Positions 40,111-49,914 are shown, counted from the stretch's first letter. The stretch: DNA of 64,000 bases from Myxococcales bacterium (GCA_016706225.1 JADJKB010000003.1:992001-1056000); one strand, 5' to 3'. The notes: generated from the sequence alone by a model not told the origin. Translations and numbers: made by a program.

Positions 40111-42935
40111 GCGAACGGCGGGCCCGCACCGGCTTCTGGCTCGTCGTGGGTTATTTCGTTCTCGCAACCATCGCCAACGCCTACGTCCGAGCCAAGGGGT
40201 TCGATGCGCGGGTGCTCGACCACCGCGCCTTCGACTTCGGCTGGGAGCTAGGGCTGCCCTGGCGCGCAAGCCACGGACAGTGGGTCGGACGTGATTTCGC
40301 CTACCCCATCGGTCCGCTGTGGCAGCTCCTGGCCTGGGTGGGAACGCTCGGTGCGCGGGCCTCGCCAGCGGCCAGCGTCGGCGGACTGCACGTGGTGTTT
40401 CCCATCGCGTCCCTCGCAACCGCCGGCGCGCTTTCGACCTGGTGGTGCCCGCGCTGGTCGCGACGCACACTCGTGTTCGCCGCGCTGGCACTGTTTGCGC
40501 TCCACGACGACGTGCGCTCCTTCCGCGCCCTCGTCTCGGTCGCGATCGTCATGCTCTACGCACCACGCCGGGGCAGCACGCGCGCCCCCTTCCTGGCCGG
40601 CGCCTTGGTCATCGGCTCGACCTTGCTCTCGTTCGAGACTGCGCTGCTCGGTCTGCTGTCGCTGGTGTTCATGTTCATCGCCGAGCTCGTTGCGCGGCGC
40701 ACCGCCGAGCTCGCCGAGCCGACGCCCGACACCCTCACACCCCTCTCGCGCTCGAGACGCGCAGCGCTGGGTCTGGTCGCAGCAAGCGTCGCACTGAGCC
40801 TGCTTTGGGCCGCGGTCGGCGGTAGCTTCTGGGCGGCATTGAAGGGCTGGGGCGCCATCACCGGCGGCTACGTGACGGTGATGATCGAGGGCGCCCACGG
40901 CCTCGGCTTCGCGCCGGTGTGGGCGTTCATCGGATTCTCGCTCGTATTGCTCGCGCTCAGCCTGACCCGCCGCGGCAACGAGCTCACGAGCGCGGTGTTG
41001 CTCGCCGGTGCGCTGCCGTTGCTGGCGCGCGCCATCATTCGCTCGGACGCCGAGCACGTCTACGCGGCGTTGCTCCCACTCGCCGTGGCGCTGAGCCTGT
41101 CGGCCGTCGAGCTCTACCCGAGGCGACCCGCACGCAGCGCGGCGTCTGCGTTGCTGGTCACGACCTTTGCGCTCGCGTGGTTCGGAAGCCGGCAGGGTGT
41201 GCCGAACGCCTGGGCACCCGGCGGTTTCAGTCGCGCAGCCCGCCTGCTCGCGGACCGATCACCCGACGAGCGTGGCTACGACCATGACGTGCCAAAGATC
41301 GCGCGCTTCGCCCAGGCGCATCGCGAGGCTTGTATGGTCCTGCCCGAGCGTGCGGTCGTCGCACACGCGCTCGCCAATGTGCGCGGGCCGACCGAGACGG
41401 GACTGCGCTGGACACCCCGCATGAAAGAGCAGCTCGCAGCGGACATCGAGCGGGATCGCTGTCCATTCGCCGTGCGGCAACTCTCGAGCTTCGACTTCCC
41501 GGCACCCTGGCAGAGCTTCGGGTTCGGGGCGGATTTTCTGGCACAGAGCCTGCTCTACGAACCGGCGGAGCGCCTGGGCCCGGCGACGTTCGTCTCGCAC
41601 TTGCGAGCCCAGGCACGTCGCGCCGATGGTCAGCCTGTTGCTGCGGAGGGCCTGGGTGACACGCGCAGCTTGCCGGTGCCGGGGCGGCTCGGTTTTTCGC
41701 TGGCGCGACCGGTAGCGTGGGAAAATTTGCTTCGGCTCGATTACACGCTGAACGTGCCGATGCTGCGTGTGCTGGCCGGAGGGTCGCCGTGGATCAAGGT
41801 CGCCTTCTACGACGGCAACGAGCGCCTGGGCGCAGTCACGGCCCTGGCTGACACTGCGGTGAACGAGCGTGCCCGGGCCATCATCCCGGTGCACGCCGAG
41901 GTCGCCGAGTGGCGCTGGGCCGCGGGGCGAAGCTCGCGCGTGCAACGCCATGCCGATCGCTTCGAGATCATCGCCGAGGCGCGCCCGCTCTCACCCGCCA
42001 GCATCGACTTCGAACTTCACGGCATCGAAGAGCTGACGCCGCCTCCCATCGATGGCGCAAAGCCCCCGTCCTGCAGCGCCGAAGTCGATCTGGCTGCGTC
42101 TGTCACGCGCGGCGAGTCCTTCGCACGCGGTCTGCTCGCGCGGCTGGACGGCGAAGGCATCGTGCTCGATCCAAACCCCGAGACCGAGCCCCTCGCGGAG
42201 GTGTTCTTGCCGGTCACACCCTGCAAGGACTCCTGTTTGTTCGCGGAGCTCGGGGTCGAGGCGGACGCTGGCCCGCCGCGCGCCGCCCGCTTCGAGGTGC
42301 ACGTGGTCGACGACTGGGAAAAACCTCGGTTGGTGAACTGGCAAGTGACCGCCGGCGTCTCGCCCAAACCCGCGGAAATTTCCCTATCGGCCTGGGCCGG
42401 GCGGGACGTGCTGGTTCGCTTCGGCACCTGGCCCGTCGGAAGCGCCGGCGCCCGTGCACGCGTGTACCGACCGCGAATTGGGCCGTGTCGGGGCAAGAAC
42501 CTGGTGCACGCGCTGCACGACGGCCGATACACACTGGCGCGCGGCCAGGCAGAGCCACGCGGAGACTCGCTGCGCTTGTCGGTGGCGCCGCTCGGAAGGC
42601 CCCCGACTGAGCTTCGAATACCGATCGAGATCGGAGCCTCTGAGTGTCTGGCTTACGACCTGAGCACTGACGCGGCGGCCGGCACACCCCCGCCTTCGCT
42701 CGAGCTCTCGCTCCTGCACGACAAGGTCTCGGTGCGTCTGTCGCGGGACATCATCAACCCCGGGGAGTCACGGAGTCATCGCGACATGTCCCTGGCGGAG
42801 TTGCGCGGGCAATCGGCGGAGGTCCGGATCGCGGCATGGGGTCCGGATCCGAGCGCACTCGCGCTGGTGTCGAGGCTACGAGTGCATCGCTGTGGCGACG
42901 GGGCCCCCTGGGGTTTCGGGCCAGAGCGGCGGTGA
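40107..42935 (+). CDS. Very large membrane protein, GT-C-like N-half and Cys-containing C-half (paralogue A)
   Basis: The 942-residue protein has about ten membrane helices in residues 1-370, then a soluble C-terminal half of over 500 residues. After helix 1 comes the conserved loop LPWRASHGQWVGRDFAYPIG with PLWQLLAW; its acidic residues resemble the first-loop catalytic acids of GT-C glycosyltransferases. The C-half contains a PCKDSCLFAELGVE segment with a Cys pair, YRPRIGPC, and the terminal HRCGDGAPWGF. Proteins at 56914 and 59769 share all or part of this plan. I infer a lipid-linked-sugar transferase or related envelope enzyme with a periplasmic beta-rich domain, but the family is not one I recognise. 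Start GTG. Confidence 0.75.
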   Translation: MSERRARTGFWLVVGYFVLATIANAYVRAKGFDARVLDHRAFDFGWELGLPWRASHGQWVGRDFAYPIGPLWQLLAWVGTLGARASPAASVGGLHVVFPIASLATAGALSTWWCPRWSRRTLVFAALALFALHDDVRSFRALVSVAIVMLYAPRRGSTRAPFLAGALVIGSTLLSFETALLGLLSLVFMFIAELVARRTAELAEPTPDTLTPLSRSRRAALGLVAASVALSLLWAAVGGSFWAALKGWGAITGGYVTVMIEGAHGLGFAPVWAFIGFSLVLLALSLTRRGNELTSAVLLAGALPLLARAIIRSDAEHVYAALLPLAVALSLSAVELYPRRPARSAASALLVTTFALAWFGSRQGVPNAWAPGGFSRAARLLADRSPDERGYDHDVPKIARFAQAHREACMVLPERAVVAHALANVRGPTETGLRWTPRMKEQLAADIERDRCPFAVRQLSSFDFPAPWQSFGFGADFLAQSLLYEPAERLGPATFVSHLRAQARRADGQPVAAEGLGDTRSLPVPGRLGFSLARPVAWENLLRLDYTLNVPMLRVLAGGSPWIKVAFYDGNERLGAVTALADTAVNERARAIIPVHAEVAEWRWAAGRSSRVQRHADRFEIIAEARPLSPASIDFELHGIEELTPPPIDGAKPPSCSAEVDLAASVTRGESFARGLLARLDGEGIVLDPNPETEPLAEVFLPVTPCKDSCLFAELGVEADAGPPRAARFEVHVVDDWEKPRLVNWQVTAGVSPKPAEISLSAWAGRDVLVRFGTWPVGSAGARARVYRPRIGPCRGKNLVHALHDGRYTLARGQAEPRGDSLRLSVAPLGRPPTELRIPIEIGASECLAYDLSTDAAAGTPPPSLELSLLHDKVSVRLSRDIINPGESRSHRDMSLAELRGQSAEVRIAAWGPDPSALALVSRLRVHRCGDGAPWGFGPERR

Positions 42936-42961
42936 GCCTCTGCTCCCGGACGCCGTACCCC

Positions 42962-44263
42962 TCAACCCGAGCGGCCCACGAGGGAGGGCAAGCTCGTTTC
43001 GTCCAGCGCACGGGGCTCGATCATGCGGCGTCTCGCGTACCTCGCCCGCATCTCCGCGCTGAGCGCGAAAAGGCGTTCACTGCGTCCACCCTGCAGGTCA
43101 CGGCGGATTTCGACGGCAACCTCGCGACAGACCGCCAGCGTCTCGCGCAAGTGCTCCTCGGCGTGGGCCGCCGAAGGACACTGGCCATCATCCTGGAAAA
43201 ACAGCACGCCGCGCCGCACGGCCCCGGCGTAAAAGGCGGCCTCGGCACGTTCGTCGTCGAACAGGATCTGCATCACCGGAGGCGGACCGAGGCACACCGC
43301 ACGAATGCCCACGTCGTCGAAGATTTCATCCAGGCCCCGCATCAGGCCCTCACCCGCGCGCCAGATGGCCTCGATCACAGCCTCGCTGCGGTAGAGGTCG
43401 AGGCTGGCCAGGCCGGCGGCGAGCCCAGAGGCTTCAGCGTAATAGGTACCGAAGACGTAGGTTCTGTCGCTGGCATCGAGCACGCTCTTCTGGCCGACCA
43501 CGGCAGCCAGCGGGTGTCCATTCGCGAGACCCTTGCTCAGTGTGAACAGATCGGCGACAACCCCGAAGTGCTGGTGTGCACCCGCCGGCGCAACGCGCAA
43601 ACCGGCGCGTACCTCGTCCACCACGAACAGCGCCGAGGCAGCGCGAGCCAGGTCGGCGATGCGCGCGAGGTGCGCGGCGCCGAAGAACGCCGGCTCCGGG
43701 GTGACGAGCACACAAGCGACGCGCGAACCCTCGTTGTCCAGCACACGTTCGAGCTCTGCCAGATCGTATCCGAAGTCGATCACCGAGCCCGGCACACGAA
43801 CCGGAGCCGCCCCCGGCAACAGTCGATCGTCCCAGCCGTGGTAACCCGCCGACACCACCAGATCACGACCGGTCGCGACCCGCGCCAAGCGAATGGCGAC
43901 CTGCACTGCATCGCTACCGTTCTTCACGAACAGCGCGCTCTCGGCGCCGGGCAGATACTCACACAGGCGCGCGGCCAGCTTCTCGTATTCCGGCGGACAG
44001 GCACCCAGCAGGATCCCGCTCGCAGCGCGGCTCGCCGCAGCGCGATCGACCTCCGCGCGAGCGTGGCCCAGCGTCACCGCACCCTTGCCCTGAACCCAGT
44101 CGACCCAGCGCCGACCCGCGGCGTCGAAGACGTAGGCTCCGGCGCCGCGCTCGAGGAATGTCGGATATCCGTGGCTGAAGCCCGAGCGAAGAAAGGTCAG
44201 GATCCCACGGGGGACGTGCAGTCCTTCCGGGGGCGCTTCAGCCTCCGCGACCCAGTCAGCCAA
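42962..44263 (-). CDS. Class III aminotransferase (glutamate-1-semialdehyde aminomutase-like)
   Basis: The 433-residue PLP enzyme of fold type I shows VFDAAGRRWVDWVQGKGAVT, FVKNGSDAVQVAIRLAR, GYHGWDD, the PLP-contacting FVVDEVRAGLRV and the Schiff-base lysine in LSKGLANGHPLAAVVG. The match to glutamate-1-semialdehyde aminomutase-like enzymes is good, but the setting is glycan-like rather than haem synthesis, so a sugar or other amino transfer is more likely (inference). It follows the lipoprotein gene at 44277 by 13 bases. Confidence 0.87.
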   Translation of the reverse strand: MADWVAEAEAPPEGLHVPRGILTFLRSGFSHGYPTFLERGAGAYVFDAAGRRWVDWVQGKGAVTLGHARAEVDRAAASRAASGILLGACPPEYEKLAARLCEYLPGAESALFVKNGSDAVQVAIRLARVATGRDLVVSAGYHGWDDRLLPGAAPVRVPGSVIDFGYDLAELERVLDNEGSRVACVLVTPEPAFFGAAHLARIADLARAASALFVVDEVRAGLRVAPAGAHQHFGVVADLFTLSKGLANGHPLAAVVGQKSVLDASDRTYVFGTYYAEASGLAAGLASLDLYRSEAVIEAIWRAGEGLMRGLDEIFDDVGIRAVCLGPPPVMQILFDDERAEAAFYAGAVRRGVLFFQDDGQCPSAAHAEEHLRETLAVCREVAVEIRRDLQGGRSERLFALSAEMRARYARRRMIEPRALDETSLPSLVGRSG

Positions 44264-44276
44264 CCTCGGGCCCGAA

Positions 44277-45752
44277 TCAGTTGCAGACGCCGGCGGAGTT
44301 GTCGCCCTGGAACGGCGAGCACGTCTTGCCCGACGGGCAATCGGCGCTGACCGCGGTGCGGCACACCTTCAGGCAGGTGAGCGAACCTTGCACGGTTTGA
44401 CACGTTCCGCGCCAAGCCTTGCCGTCGTTTGCACACGACTCGCCGGCCACCGAAGCGACCGAACACTTGCCGCCGATCGCAGCGCTGTCGCCGCCCTCTG
44501 CACTGCAGACCCCGCCGAGCGCACAGCGCTGCGAGAGTGAGCACGCTGGGCTCGAGCTGAAGAAGTTGCAGAGCTTGCGACACACGTATGTTCCGAGATC
44601 GCGCACGCAGTAGTGACCTGCGGCGCATCCCGTATTGGTGTCACTCGCGGTGCAGGCCGCACCTTCGGTCTTGGTGCCGCGATTGAAACAACCGCCGGCA
44701 GCGCCCGAGATCTCCGTCAACAGGCACTCGCGGGTGGTCCCGCAGGTCGACGTCGTGGCGTACGGCGTGCACGACGTGTAACACGCGCCCACCACCGGGC
44801 TGCTCACCTGGCCTAGACAGATCTGGCCGGTCGCACAGGCCTGGGTCGCGGTGCACTGGCCCGGACCGCAGGTCAGCTTGGTCGGATCACACACCATCGT
44901 CGCGGGAATGGCGCAGTCTTCCGCGTTGGCGCAGGCGCCAACGGTTCCACCCGTGCCACCGGTTCCGCCGGTGCTGCCGCCCGTACCGCCCGTGCTGCCG
45001 CCGGTGCCACCGGTGCTGCCACCCGTGCCGCCCGTGCCGCCGGTTCCACCCGTGCCGCCGGTTCCACCTGTGCCACCACCACAAACCTGCTTGTAGTCCG
45101 AGCAGCAATCACCAAGCGAAGTGCAACCACTGTCGCACCAGCAACTGCCCGTCGACTTCACGCCGCACGACCCGACGCAGCTGCCGCTCGGCGCGCCACC
45201 GGTGCCACCGCCGCCGCCGGCCCCACCCGTCGAGCCACCGCTGCCACCGCTACCGCCGGTACCGCCGCTGCCTCCGCCACCGCTCGTACACACGGTGCTG
45301 TAGTCGTCGCAGCAGTCACCGGAGCTGAAACACGCGGTGTCGCAGTAACACCCGTCCGCCGTCGGCGTCGACTTGCCGCAGCTTCCGACGCAGGTCGTCT
45401 TGCCGCCGCTGCCACCGCTACCGCCCGTCGCGCCAGTGCCCGCGGTCGCACCGGTGCCGGTTCCACCCGTGTTGATGCCGCCCGTTCCAGCTCCGCCCGT
45501 CGCGCCGACGCCGGAAACGCCGCCACCCGACGGTCCACCACCAATGCCACCCCCCGAAGGGCCACCGCCGAAACCTCCGACCGGGCCACCGCCCGAGCCT
45601 CCAGTCGGCTTGAACCCGCCGCTGCCTCCGAACGCGCCGCTGCCTCCGCCGCCCGCTGGCAAGCCACTGTCGTCAGAGGTGCTCGCACACGCAGTCAAGC
45701 CAACCGCGAGAGACGCCCATGCCAGACCGCGAAGACCGATGTGAAGTGCCAT
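44277..45752 (-). CDS. Lipoprotein with two somatomedin B-like domains
   Basis: The 491-residue protein has a signal peptide ending in VGLTAC, a linker of about 100 Gly/Ser/Thr residues, then two modules of the pattern CVGSCG...CYCDTACFSSGDCCDDY and CVGSCG...CWCDSGCTSLGDCCSDY, separated by more Gly-rich linker. This cysteine pattern (C-x(3)-C...C-x-C-x(3)-C-x(5,6)-C-C-x(2)-Y/x-C) is that of somatomedin B, known from vertebrate vitronectin and ENPP proteins. After another GGTGG stretch a further ~190 residues with many cysteines follow. Surface binding is inferred. ATG 45750-45752 starts the signal peptide. Confidence 0.82.
   Translation of the reverse strand: MALHIGLRGLAWASLAVGLTACASTSDDSGLPAGGGGSGAFGGSGGFKPTGGSGGGPVGGFGGGPSGGGIGGGPSGGGVSGVGATGGAGTGGINTGGTGTGATAGTGATGGSGGSGGKTTCVGSCGKSTPTADGCYCDTACFSSGDCCDDYSTVCTSGGGGSGGTGGSGGSGGSTGGAGGGGGTGGAPSGSCVGSCGVKSTGSCWCDSGCTSLGDCCSDYKQVCGGGTGGTGGTGGTGGTGGTGGSTGGTGGSTGGTGGSTGGTGGTGGTVGACANAEDCAIPATMVCDPTKLTCGPGQCTATQACATGQICLGQVSSPVVGACYTSCTPYATTSTCGTTRECLLTEISGAAGGCFNRGTKTEGAACTASDTNTGCAAGHYCVRDLGTYVCRKLCNFFSSSPACSLSQRCALGGVCSAEGGDSAAIGGKCSVASVAGESCANDGKAWRGTCQTVQGSLTCLKVCRTAVSADCPSGKTCSPFQGDNSAGVCN
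44949..45073. repeat. GGTGG/GGSTGG-coding repeat tract
   Basis: A low-complexity run of CCGGTG, CCACCC and GTGCTGCC blocks on the plus strand encodes the second Gly/Thr/Ser linker of the 44277-45752 lipoprotein. Copies are imperfect and the period alternates between 9, 12 and 15 bases, unlike the exact 21-bp tract at 8262. Confidence 0.65.
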
Positions 45753-45907
45753 CGTTGAGCCTTTCGGTGACACGCTCGGATACGAGACGTGGCCTGCTTC
45801 GTGGCTACGCTCACCCGCGCATCGAGTCAACTGGCGCACATGCGGCCGCGGTCAGCACGCCGAACTCGTCGACGCTGCCAGCCGAACCTGTACAGCCGGC
45901 GGAGCGC

Positions 45908-47068
45908 TCAGAGCTCGCGCAGACGCCGCGACAACAGCTCGAGCTTGGCGACGAATGGTTCGCGGGTTCGCCGCAAGTAGCGCCAGAAATAGAAGCCGGA
46001 GTCTTCCAGCGGCAAGAGCTCCGAACTGATGGCGGACAACGCAGATTGCAACGCCGCGTCGCCGCTGTGGCGTGCGAGGGTCTCGCGCAGTGCAAGCTCT
46101 CGGGTGAAGGTCTCGAGCAGGCGGAAACACACGAAGTCGTCGGGCGTGTTCAGCCAGGCGGAGAAATCGACGAGAAACGTGCTCGTCGGCAGGTAGCGCT
46201 CCTCCGCGAGCGCCGCCCGCTCTTCGACCGCCGCGCTGCCCTGCACGACGCGGTCGACGCGCTCGACCAGCGCGCGCAGCACGCGCTCGTAGGTGAGCCG
46301 CGTGCGACCGTTGATTCGTTCACCATCGTCACCCAATACCAAGAGCGAGGCGCCGCTCGCGAAGTACTGCTCGACCGCGCGACCGTAGCTCTCCACCTCG
46401 TCGGGCCGGTGCAGCGCTCCCTCGTCCAGATCGACGAGTTTCCAGGTCAGCCCGGGGTGTCGCGCGATGGAGAGCACACGATTTTCTCCCACACGAAGCG
46501 CGTCAACGCGCCCGAGCTCCGACTCGTGCAGCAGCGGGCTCAGACGCGGAGACAGGACCTTCTGCCCGTGGCGTTCCTCGGGCTGCCACGCGGGCAGTAC
46601 CGACCCCATCACCCGCGCAGCGCCGTCGAGCACCGTCCACTCGATGCCCAGCTCCGCCAAGATGGGCACCAGGAAGTGGCTCCAGCCGAGGTCCGCCGGC
46701 CAGAATCCCCGAGGCGCGCGGCCGAGGATGCGCTGTTTGGCCTCTACATCGAACCTCACCTGCGCACGCGCGCGTTCGGGAGTGAGCAGCGGGAGCAACG
46801 GGTGAAACGCGCCCGAACCAACCACCTCACACAGACCGGAATCGACTGCCGCCACCAGGCGCTCCACGAATTCGGGGCCGAGCTGCGGGAGGCGGGTCAG
46901 GAGGGCACCGGACACGTTGAGCGAAAACGGGATCTTCAGCCGCTCGTGCAGCTCGAGCAGCGGTAGATACGACTCCACGACCTGCTCACGCACCTCGCTG
47001 TCGGGCACGAAGAAGGGCTGGTGGATGTGCCAGAAGAGCGCGAGCGTGCGCCGAAGCTCAGCTGACAC
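45908..47068 (-). CDS. GH57-like protein with altered nucleophile motif
   Basis: The 386-residue protein (GTG start 47066-47068) has the GH57 N-terminal motif FWHIHQPFF (His14, His16 of HxHQP), FHPLLPLL, the region-3 segment RGFWPADLGWS and GDDGERI near residue 246, which matches the region-4 acid of the 4-alpha-glucanotransferase subgroup. In region 3 the nucleophile Glu of active GH57 enzymes (WLTER or WPSEG) is here Asp, about residue 126. Activity may therefore be changed or lost. It overlaps the GT4 gene end by 11 bases, and such GH57-GT4 pairs occur in alpha-glucan metabolism. An in-frame ATG 45 bases upstream is a less likely start. Confidence 0.82.
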   Translation of the reverse strand: MSAELRRTLALFWHIHQPFFVPDSEVREQVVESYLPLLELHERLKIPFSLNVSGALLTRLPQLGPEFVERLVAAVDSGLCEVVGSGAFHPLLPLLTPERARAQVRFDVEAKQRILGRAPRGFWPADLGWSHFLVPILAELGIEWTVLDGAARVMGSVLPAWQPEERHGQKVLSPRLSPLLHESELGRVDALRVGENRVLSIARHPGLTWKLVDLDEGALHRPDEVESYGRAVEQYFASGASLLVLGDDGERINGRTRLTYERVLRALVERVDRVVQGSAAVEERAALAEERYLPTSTFLVDFSAWLNTPDDFVCFRLLETFTRELALRETLARHSGDAALQSALSAISSELLPLEDSGFYFWRYLRRTREPFVAKLELLSRRLREL

Positions 47069-48233
47069 GGCGGAGCGCCTCCGACTCCCCGGTGAGCTCG
47101 GCGTAGGCCGCACGCGTGAGCTCGGTTACCTTCGGCCACGCGAACTGTTCAGCTCGGCCACGCGCGCTCGCACCCATGCGCAGACCCTGCTCGGCGTTCG
47201 ATACGATCTCGAGCACTGCCTTGCCGAAACCGACGACGTCCTGTGGATGGCGAACGTAGCCGTCCACGCCGTCTCGCACGAAGTCACTGGCCCCACCCAG
47301 GGCCGACACCACCACCGGACAGCCACAGGCCATGGCCTCGAGCGTCGTCAACCCGAACGGCTCGTACACCGAGGTCGACAAGAACACCGTGGCAGCCGCG
47401 TACAAACGCGGTAGCTCGGCGTGGGGCACGTAACCCAAGAGCTCCACGTTGCGCGAGAGCCCGAGCGCGCTCACGCGCGCCGCAATCCGCTGTTTTTCCG
47501 GCCCATCACCGGCGATGCGAAGGATGGCGTCGGGGCGCCGCGCCCGCACACGCCGCAAGACCTCGAGCAGATACTCGAGACCCTTTTGCTCACTCAAGCG
47601 ACTGACCGAGAGCAGCGTGGGCACAGCCGACGCTAGGGCCGAGTCACGACGAAACAGCTCGACATCCACCCCGTTGGGCACCACTCGCAGCTTCTCCGGC
47701 ACCACGTCGTACTCCCGCGCCAAGAGCTCTGCAATGTAACGACTCGGCGCGAACACTCGGTCGGCAACCCGGAAACCCATCGCCTCGAGTCGGGTCTTCT
47801 CTTGCACGGGGATCGGGTGGTTTGCATAGGTGAAGCCGAAGCGCAGCGGCAAGTGCGCGGTCATCACCAACGACACGGACTGACGCGCGCGGAGGGCCAG
47901 CGCCGGCAACACGCCGTACCAGTCGTGCACGTGCACGACGTCCCAGGTCTCGCCGAGCAACCCCTTATGCGGAACGTGGGCGTCGATCATGGCCTGGGAC
48001 AAGAGCGTCTCGCTCGGCAGACGTGCGATCAGCTCGTCGAGCGCCAGGCTCTCCACTCGCACCGCACGCCCAGCCGCGGAGGGGTCCCGGTGATAGTCCC
48101 GACCCTCGACCACGACGACCGCGCTCTCGACTCGCGGCGCTGAGCGCCGGACGACGTTCTCGAGGTAGGTGGCGATCCCGCCTAGCCGCCGCGGAGGAAA
48201 CTCCCCGGCCAGGTGCAGCACGCGTGTCGTCAC
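47058..48233 (-). CDS. GT4-family glycosyltransferase (glycogen synthase-like)
   Basis: The 391-residue GT-B enzyme shows FPPRRLGGIATYLENVVRR (donor-side Gly-rich loop), DVVHVHDWYGVLPALALR, VPNGVDVELFR, LSVSRLSEQKGLEYLLE, RIAGDGPEKQRI and the E-x(7)-E region YEPFGLTTLEAMACGCPVVV. HVHDWYG is typical of archaeal-like glycogen synthases as well as other GT4 enzymes. The GTG at 48231-48233 is chosen because the first strand (RVLHLAGEF) begins four residues later; longer readings upstream are not coding. With the overlapping GH57 gene it suggests alpha-glucan synthesis or trimming. Confidence 0.88.
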   Translation of the reverse strand: MTTRVLHLAGEFPPRRLGGIATYLENVVRRSAPRVESAVVVVEGRDYHRDPSAAGRAVRVESLALDELIARLPSETLLSQAMIDAHVPHKGLLGETWDVVHVHDWYGVLPALALRARQSVSLVMTAHLPLRFGFTYANHPIPVQEKTRLEAMGFRVADRVFAPSRYIAELLAREYDVVPEKLRVVPNGVDVELFRRDSALASAVPTLLSVSRLSEQKGLEYLLEVLRRVRARRPDAILRIAGDGPEKQRIAARVSALGLSRNVELLGYVPHAELPRLYAAATVFLSTSVYEPFGLTTLEAMACGCPVVVSALGGASDFVRDGVDGYVRHPQDVVGFGKAVLEIVSNAEQGLRMGASARGRAEQFAWPKVTELTRAAYAELTGESEALRRVS

Positions 48234-48326
48234 CGTCGATCCTTGGTGCCGGCAGCATAGTCGATACCGAGAACGAGCGCACTCGGATGGGCGGCGCCGG
48301 AAATCCAGGCTAAGCATCCACGGCTC

Positions 48327-49895
48327 ATGACCGCGAGCGCCGTTCGACAGCCGGACTACGGCCCACCACCGCCGAGCGATCTGGGGGACCGCACCTTCGA
48401 CGTGTGCATCATCGGCAGCGGAGCTTCGGGCTCCGTCGCGGCGGACGAGCTCGCCCGCGCGGGGCTCGAAGTCGTGGTGGTGGAACAAGGCCCCTACGTC
48501 GGGCCTTCCACTCTCTTCGCCGACGTCGTGCACTGGGCCGAGCCCGCCTACGTGCGTGTCTTCAGCGGCTGCTTCGCGCTGCAGGGCAATCCCTGGTCGA
48601 GCTGCAACGTGGGCGGCGGCACCGTGTTCTTCGGTGGCGCTTCGTTCCGCTACCGCCGCATGGATTTCGACGCGAGCCGCTGGTTGCCAGCCGCGGATCT
48701 TCCGGTTGCGTTTCCGTACGACTACGACGAGCTCGAGCCGTACTACGGCGAGCTCGAGCAGCGCATCGGTGTTGCGGCAGATCCCGCGGGCGACCCCACT
48801 GCACCACCGGCGCCGAGCGCGCGTTATTTGCCCCCGGTCGCGCCGAGCAGAGCGGCAGAGGTGCTGTTCGCCGGCGCCAGAGCGCTCGGCCTCCGGGCGT
48901 TCCCAACGCCACTCTGCATCAACACGGTGCCCTACGCTGGACGCGCAGAGTGCGCGAACCTGACGCCCTGCATCGAACACCGCTGTGAGCGCTTTGCCAA
49001 GGGCGACGCAGAGACCATCTTCCTGCGTCCACTGCTCGAGGCCGGCTCCCTGACCCTGTGCGCGGGACTCAAGGCGGTGCGACTCGAGCGGAGCGCGCGC
49101 GCGCGCGTGAGCAGCCTGGTCGCAGTTCGGGTCGACACCGGGCAGAGTTACCGCATCAGCGCGCGGCGTTTCGTGCTGGCGGCCAACGCCATCCAATCGG
49201 CAGCGCTGCTCTTGCGCTCCGCGGATGACCTCTCACCGTCGGGTCTGGGCAACGACACGGACATGGTGGGGCGCGGGCTGTGTTTCAAGATCAGCGAGTG
49301 GGTCGACGGTTTTGTCGATGCCGGGCCCGACGCGGCCAACAACGACGGCCCTTTCTCCACCTTTGCGCTCACGGACCACTACCTCGACGCAGCGGCTCCC
49401 TCGGGTCTGGGCGGTCTGATCTACGAGGCGAGCTTCGGCCACCGTTTCTCGCTCCACCGCGGACTCCCGGTGCGAGTCGAGTGCATCCTCGCGGACCACC
49501 CTGCGCGGGATAACCGCGTGCTCCTGTCTCGTGACCTCGATGCCCACGGCCTGCCGCGCATCATCATGGACTACACCCCTCACCCAACCGATCTGGCGCG
49601 ACGGGAGCACATGGTCGACCGCAGCATGGAGCTGTTACGCGCCGCGGGCTGCCGCCTGCTGCGACGCGAGGGCAAGGCCCCGCACTTCGGCGGCACCCAT
49701 CTGCACGGTGGTTGCCGCGCCGGCAGTGATCCAGCCACCAGCGTCGTCGATGGCTGGGGCCGCGTGCACGGACTCGACAACCTGTTCGTGATCGATGGCG
49801 GCTTCATGCCCTACCCGGGCGGGGTCAATCCAACGCTGACGATCCAGGCGAACGCCCTGCGCGCAGCGCGGAACTTGGCGCGCGAGGGGGCTTGA
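48327..49895 (+). CDS. GMC-family oxidoreductase
   Basis: The 522-residue FAD enzyme has the Rossmann dinucleotide motif VCIIGSGASGSVAADELARA, CNVGGGTVFFGGAS, the substrate-side THLHGGCRAGSDP and the end motif NLFVIDGGFMPYPGGVNPTL. The usual GMC active-site pair His and Asn or His is represented by HLHGGC and GGVNP. Known: the family oxidises alcohols, sugars or sterols. The natural substrate is unknown; the setting suggests a glycan or secondary compound. It diverges from the GT4 gene. Confidence 0.9.
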   Translation: MTASAVRQPDYGPPPPSDLGDRTFDVCIIGSGASGSVAADELARAGLEVVVVEQGPYVGPSTLFADVVHWAEPAYVRVFSGCFALQGNPWSSCNVGGGTVFFGGASFRYRRMDFDASRWLPAADLPVAFPYDYDELEPYYGELEQRIGVAADPAGDPTAPPAPSARYLPPVAPSRAAEVLFAGARALGLRAFPTPLCINTVPYAGRAECANLTPCIEHRCERFAKGDAETIFLRPLLEAGSLTLCAGLKAVRLERSARARVSSLVAVRVDTGQSYRISARRFVLAANAIQSAALLLRSADDLSPSGLGNDTDMVGRGLCFKISEWVDGFVDAGPDAANNDGPFSTFALTDHYLDAAAPSGLGGLIYEASFGHRFSLHRGLPVRVECILADHPARDNRVLLSRDLDAHGLPRIIMDYTPHPTDLARREHMVDRSMELLRAAGCRLLRREGKAPHFGGTHLHGGCRAGSDPATSVVDGWGRVHGLDNLFVIDGGFMPYPGGVNPTLTIQANALRAARNLAREGA

Positions 49896-49914
49896 ACGAG
49901 GGCGCACGCCCGGC

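Noticed and set aside
47058..49196. GT4 gene as a 712-residue protein starting at 49196
   Set aside because: The extra N-terminal part is antisense to the GMC oxidoreductase gene. The GT-B fold begins at GTG 48233.
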